NCBI GenBank assembly: GCA_001872995.1
Contig: MNXO01000062.1
Location: forward strand, 1-8,643
Origin: Bacteroidetes bacterium CG2_30_32_10
GTDB lineage: Bacteria; Bacteroidota; Bacteroidia; Bacteroidales; CG2-30-32-10
Length of the DNA stretch: 8,643 bases
Direction: 5' to 3'
This document shows, one piece after another, positions 6,225-8,643 of the stretch; positions within the stretch are counted from its first letter, which is position 1; each line of letters starts with the position of its first letter. The translations under genes were made by a program, and so were the position numbers. The notes under the pieces were generated by a model, which saw only the letters and a program-made list of their open reading frames with translations, did not search any database and was not told the origin of the DNA.

Positions 6225-7334
6225 TTATTTACTTTTTATTTGATGGAATATTTCAATAAATTCAGTACATTCGGGTGCATTAGAATTAAAAGCATGTATT
6301 GCTATTGGTTTATCTAACTTAAAAATTTCCTTCATCACAGTTTCTTTTTTGGTTTTGCTTAATGTAACCCAAGGATAATTGATAAATGCTACTTTGTATT
6401 TCTCTGATATTGTTTTTTCTTTATCAATCCAAGGTTTGTCATCTTTATTGTTGGGGTTGAGCAAACAAACCAGTGTTTTGATGCTCCCATTCAGAACATA
6501 TCCAAAAAACTCTTCATCGGTAGGGTAAGGCATAAAGAAAACGTTGGAATCGAGGAGGCTAATGTTACCTCTTTCAAATTTCTTAATATCATACAAGGTA
6601 CGCCTGTTTTCAGGCTGAAGTGAATTAATTGTCACCTCTTTGGAGAGAGAAGTAAGGACTTTTTTAAATACATTTACCCTATCTTTCCCCAAATAACAGT
6701 GTACATAATACTTTCCATTGCCTCGTTTAATAATTTCTTCTATTTTGTCCTCCAAATCATCATTTGCCGAAACCCAAGGTAACATAGGAATATGGATAAG
6801 TTCTATACCTACATCTTTTGCGGCTGTTGCTTCCTGGTTAATTAATATTGGTTCAAAAGGGACTACTGCCATACTTAATAAAGATATAACTGCCGTATAA
6901 TTATCTTTTTTCAATTCCAATAATTTCTCTTTTTCGGGATAAGTACCAAAAACAAACTCAGTGCCTGAGATGTTTTCTTTGCTTTCTTTCATATTGCGAT
7001 CTATCATCATTTTGGGGTTCATCCAAAACCATAATGAAATAGCAAATAGCAAAAGAAAACCAACGATTAAACTTATTGTGATTGGTTTCTTTTTTAAAGC
7101 TATTGTTTTAATAGCTATTAGTCGTGCAAATAAAAACGAAACGACAATCAAAACGCCTATTAATATAAATACCAGCATTTTTTCTTTCGATTCGCTCCAA
7201 TCATGAGCCCTAGCATAATTAGCCAACCAACGAACTGGTCCCATCAGTATTAATGTTCCTAAAAAGAAACCTATACAAAGCCAATAATAGAGAAATAGAA
7301 AAATATTTTTGAATGACAATTTAAATTTCTTCAT
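6225..7334 (-). CDS. Membrane protein with tandem tyrosine/dual-specificity-phosphatase-like domains
   Basis: Three hydrophobic helices (about 11-32, 53-75 and 84-105) precede two related domains. Domain 1 (about 124-254) carries HCYLGKDR (212-219), an exact HCX5R cysteine-phosphatase loop with nucleophile Cys213 and Arg219. An upstream PWVSANDD (186-193) could supply the general acid from Asp192 or Asp193. Domain 2 (about 257-366) repeats the layout: VFFMPYP against VFGTYP, an INYPWV strand, then HAFNSNAP (347-354) where the loop should be. There the cysteine is Ala348 and the arginine is Pro354, so it is probably catalytically dead. The substrate is unknown: phosphoprotein, phosphoinositide or phospholipid are all possible for this fold. 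The positive charges at the N-terminus and in residues 71-83 predict both inside, which would put the phosphatase part in the periplasm. The gene lies 50 bases after the hemerythrin gene with no clear terminator between, so co-transcription is plausible. Confidence 0.8.
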   Translation of the reverse strand: MKKFKLSFKNIFLFLYYWLCIGFFLGTLILMGPVRWLANYARAHDWSESKEKMLVFILIGVLIVVSFLFARLIAIKTIALKKKPITISLIVGFLLLFAISLWFWMNPKMMIDRNMKESKENISGTEFVFGTYPEKEKLLELKKDNYTAVISLLSMAVVPFEPILINQEATAAKDVGIELIHIPMLPWVSANDDLEDKIEEIIKRGNGKYYVHCYLGKDRVNVFKKVLTSLSKEVTINSLQPENRRTLYDIKKFERGNISLLDSNVFFMPYPTDEEFFGYVLNGSIKTLVCLLNPNNKDDKPWIDKEKTISEKYKVAFINYPWVTLSKTKKETVMKEIFKLDKPIAIHAFNSNAPECTEFIEIFHQIKSK

Positions 7335-7384
7335 AGATTTTTTTTACTTATTTAACGTTATAGCCTCTAAATACTTTGTTTATA

Positions 7385-8353
7385 TTATAAATGTTGAATG
7401 TATTCTAGAACTTGCGTTTTATATTGAGCATCAGAACCCGCAATGTGCGATAAAAACCATTTTCTAATAAAAACCAACATTTGATTTACCAATTGGGTGT
7501 TTTTATAATCAAAACTTTGTCTGAATTCATTTGTTTTATTAATAAACATTTTATGTTGCTGAATATGTTGGTCGGCTTCATTATATTTGGCTCTTTTTAT
7601 GAGCAATTCTTCTGTTTGAAAATGACCAAGCACATAATCTTTTAATTGTTCAATGGCATAAAGTTTTTGAGCATCAGAAATGGAAGCAGGGTCATTTTTC
7701 AGCAATTCATCATATATTTTGAAAAACATTTTATGCTGCCTATCAATAATTGGAATGTCAAGCGAATAACTATTGTCCCACGATGATATTGCTGATTTTG
7801 TTGCGTTATTTTTAAAAGTAGGGGCTGTAAACCAACTTTGTAGAACATATTCTTCTTGGTCATTTTTTATATGTTCTAATATTAGTGCATTGATAGGGAT
7901 TTTGAAGTGGTGAATGAGCTTATCCATAATAGCTTCGGTTTGTTCCTCAATAAATGCAGTTACCAATATTATAAAATGCTCCTCATCATTAACATTGGAA
8001 TAGGAGGTTTGAAACTTTTCTTTAAATAACTGCTCAAATGGGCGATGATAAATATTTTCGCATAGCGAATTTATTGTTTGTAAAGAAAGTTTATCTAACC
8101 ATAAGGTAATATCTAAATGTTTTTCAAGGAAATGCTCGCTATCCATTGACTTTATAAAAGCCATTAATTGCCCATTTTTATCAATGGCAAGAAAGTCAAT
8201 GATGGTATTGTTTAGAACATTAATGCCTTTACCAATGATAAAAAAATCATATCCTTGAAAAGCCAAGGTGTCAATTAGTATCTTTTCAAAATTATTATTG
8301 TAGGAACCAGATTGAATAGTTATTTTATTTTTTGCTTTTGTCGAAGAATCCAT
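7385..8353 (-). CDS. PD-(D/E)XK-nuclease-like domain fused to bacteriohemerythrin
   Basis: The C-terminal half (about 188-322) is a hemerythrin four-helix bundle with every diiron ligand present: His207 (IDRQH), His244 and Glu248 (HFQTE), His263 and His267 (HIQQH), and His303 and Asp308 (HIAGSD). Such domains bind O2, and some handle NO or iron. The N-terminal half (about 18-182) resembles the DUF91/NucS-like restriction-endonuclease fold: YDFFIIGKG (35-43), IIDFLAIDKNGQL (51-63) with Asp53, then FIK (66-68) where an E-x-K is expected, and later HFIILVTAFIEE (126-137) and a closing beta region to SWFTAP (173-178). The glutamate is missing, so nuclease activity is doubtful. The protein is predicted soluble, without signal or membrane segments. 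The ATG at 8351-8353 keeps the whole N-terminal fold. The hemerythrin call is firm; the nuclease-fold call rests on pattern memory and is moderate. Confidence 0.85.
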   Translation of the reverse strand: MDSSTKAKNKITIQSGSYNNNFEKILIDTLAFQGYDFFIIGKGINVLNNTIIDFLAIDKNGQLMAFIKSMDSEHFLEKHLDITLWLDKLSLQTINSLCENIYHRPFEQLFKEKFQTSYSNVNDEEHFIILVTAFIEEQTEAIMDKLIHHFKIPINALILEHIKNDQEEYVLQSWFTAPTFKNNATKSAISSWDNSYSLDIPIIDRQHKMFFKIYDELLKNDPASISDAQKLYAIEQLKDYVLGHFQTEELLIKRAKYNEADQHIQQHKMFINKTNEFRQSFDYKNTQLVNQMLVFIRKWFLSHIAGSDAQYKTQVLEYIQHL

Positions 8354-8383
8354 TTTTATTGCTTTTTATCAAAATGTCTAATA

Positions 8384-8417
8384 CAAAAATAAGCAATTGC
8401 TGAATTCAAGTCACAAA
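8384..8417 (-). promoter_or_regulatory. Candidate promoter for the hemerythrin gene, partly from the IS30 end
   Basis: TATTTTTG on the minus strand (8384-8391) matches TAnnTTTG exactly, 30 bases before the ATG. A TTTG lies 22 bases further upstream (8414-8417), one base over the usual 19-21 spacing. That TTTG is inside the last codons of the IS30 transposase, so the -33 element would come from the insertion sequence and the -7 element probably from the flanking DNA. Confidence 0.45.
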
Positions 8418-8643
8418 TGCAACTTTTTGGTTAAGCAAATTTAGGTTAAAAAATTCATTAGGTGTTAAAAAATTTAATTTTTTTCTTGGACGATTATTTA
8501 AAATTTCTTGAACTCTTTGCACCTCATCGATAGAGATATTTTCAAATGAAGAACCTTTAGGGAAATATTGTCTTATTAAACCATTTGTATTTTCATTAGC
8601 ACCCCGTTCCCACGAATGATATGGTCTTGCAAAATAGAAATCA
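8395..8643 (-). mobile_element. IS30-family insertion sequence, right-end portion only
   Basis: Inferred from the transposase fragment. The element's end must lie between the transposase stop (8406) and the hemerythrin start (8353), probably close to 8395-8405, because IS30 ends lie a few bases beyond the transposase stop. The exact boundary, the inverted repeat and any target duplication cannot be fixed without the other end. Confidence 0.65.
8406..8643 (-). CDS. IS30-family transposase, C-terminal part (runs off the window)
   Basis: The last 78 codons of a DDE transposase gene, cut by the window edge and ending at TGA (8406-8408). The visible protein starts with DFYFARPYHSWERGAN and continues NENTNGLIRQYFPKG. 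The second stretch is the IS30-family signature, with the Glu in NEN as the third catalytic acid of the DDE triad. It then has EVQRVQEILNNRPRKKLNF and TPNEFF, the usual C-terminal block. The reading frame is intact where visible, so the element may be active, but the N-terminus and first two catalytic aspartates lie outside. It is oriented toward the hemerythrin gene, whose start is 52 bases beyond the stop. The final codons (KVAFVT and stop) probably lie in the element's terminal inverted repeat; this needs the other end to confirm. Confidence 0.93.
   Translation of the reverse strand, partial: DFYFARPYHSWERGANENTNGLIRQYFPKGSSFENISIDEVQRVQEILNNRPRKKLNFLTPNEFFNLNLLNQKVAFVT

Noticed and set aside
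1..8643. CRISPR array, toxin-antitoxin pair or phage genes
   Set aside because: No regularly spaced repeats, no small paired genes and no phage structural or integrase motifs were seen.

Overview
The window is AT-rich DNA that looks like a Bacteroidota chromosome. Three things point there. The aspartate kinase, FabI and YchF read like Bacteroidota family members. Several gene starts are preceded by TAnnTTTG boxes (the Bacteroidota -7 promoter element) instead of E. coli-type -10/-35 boxes, and clear Shine-Dalgarno sequences are absent. The right edge carries the 3' end of an IS30-family transposase gene of the kind common in this phylum. The assignment is inference; no rRNA or tRNA is present.

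Layout, left to right. Bases 1-155 are a non-coding, strongly palindromic patch. It is followed by a monofunctional aspartate kinase (+), a short tract of imperfect octamer repeats, a PlsC-type acyltransferase (-) with a TTG start, and the P-loop ATPase YchF (-). YchF and the enoyl-ACP reductase FabI (+) diverge from an 84-bp spacer that holds a promoter-like box for each. FabI converges on carbamate kinase ArcC (-), with a strong hairpin terminator between them. A 308-bp stretch without a convincing gene precedes a DgkA-family lipid kinase (+). DgkA converges, with a 7-bp gap, on a membrane protein carrying two protein-tyrosine-phosphatase-like domains (-). Upstream of that, on the same strand, lies a gene joining a PD-(D/E)XK-nuclease-like domain to a complete bacteriohemerythrin domain. 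The truncated IS30 transposase gene closes the window and points into the hemerythrin gene.

Functionally, the left two thirds is mostly housekeeping: aspartate-family amino acid synthesis, phospholipid acylation, a translation-associated ATPase, fatty acid elongation, carbamoyl phosphate interconversion and lipid phosphorylation. These genes are mainly single transcription units in alternating orientation. The unusual part is the right third (6225-8643). It holds a possible two-gene unit, a diiron hemerythrin fused to a nuclease fold that appears to lack its catalytic acid, followed by a membrane phosphatase with one intact and one degenerate active site. An IS30 end lies directly upstream and may supply part of the promoter. 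No function can be assigned to this pair from sequence alone, but a link between oxygen, NO or redox sensing and phosphatase output is a testable idea.
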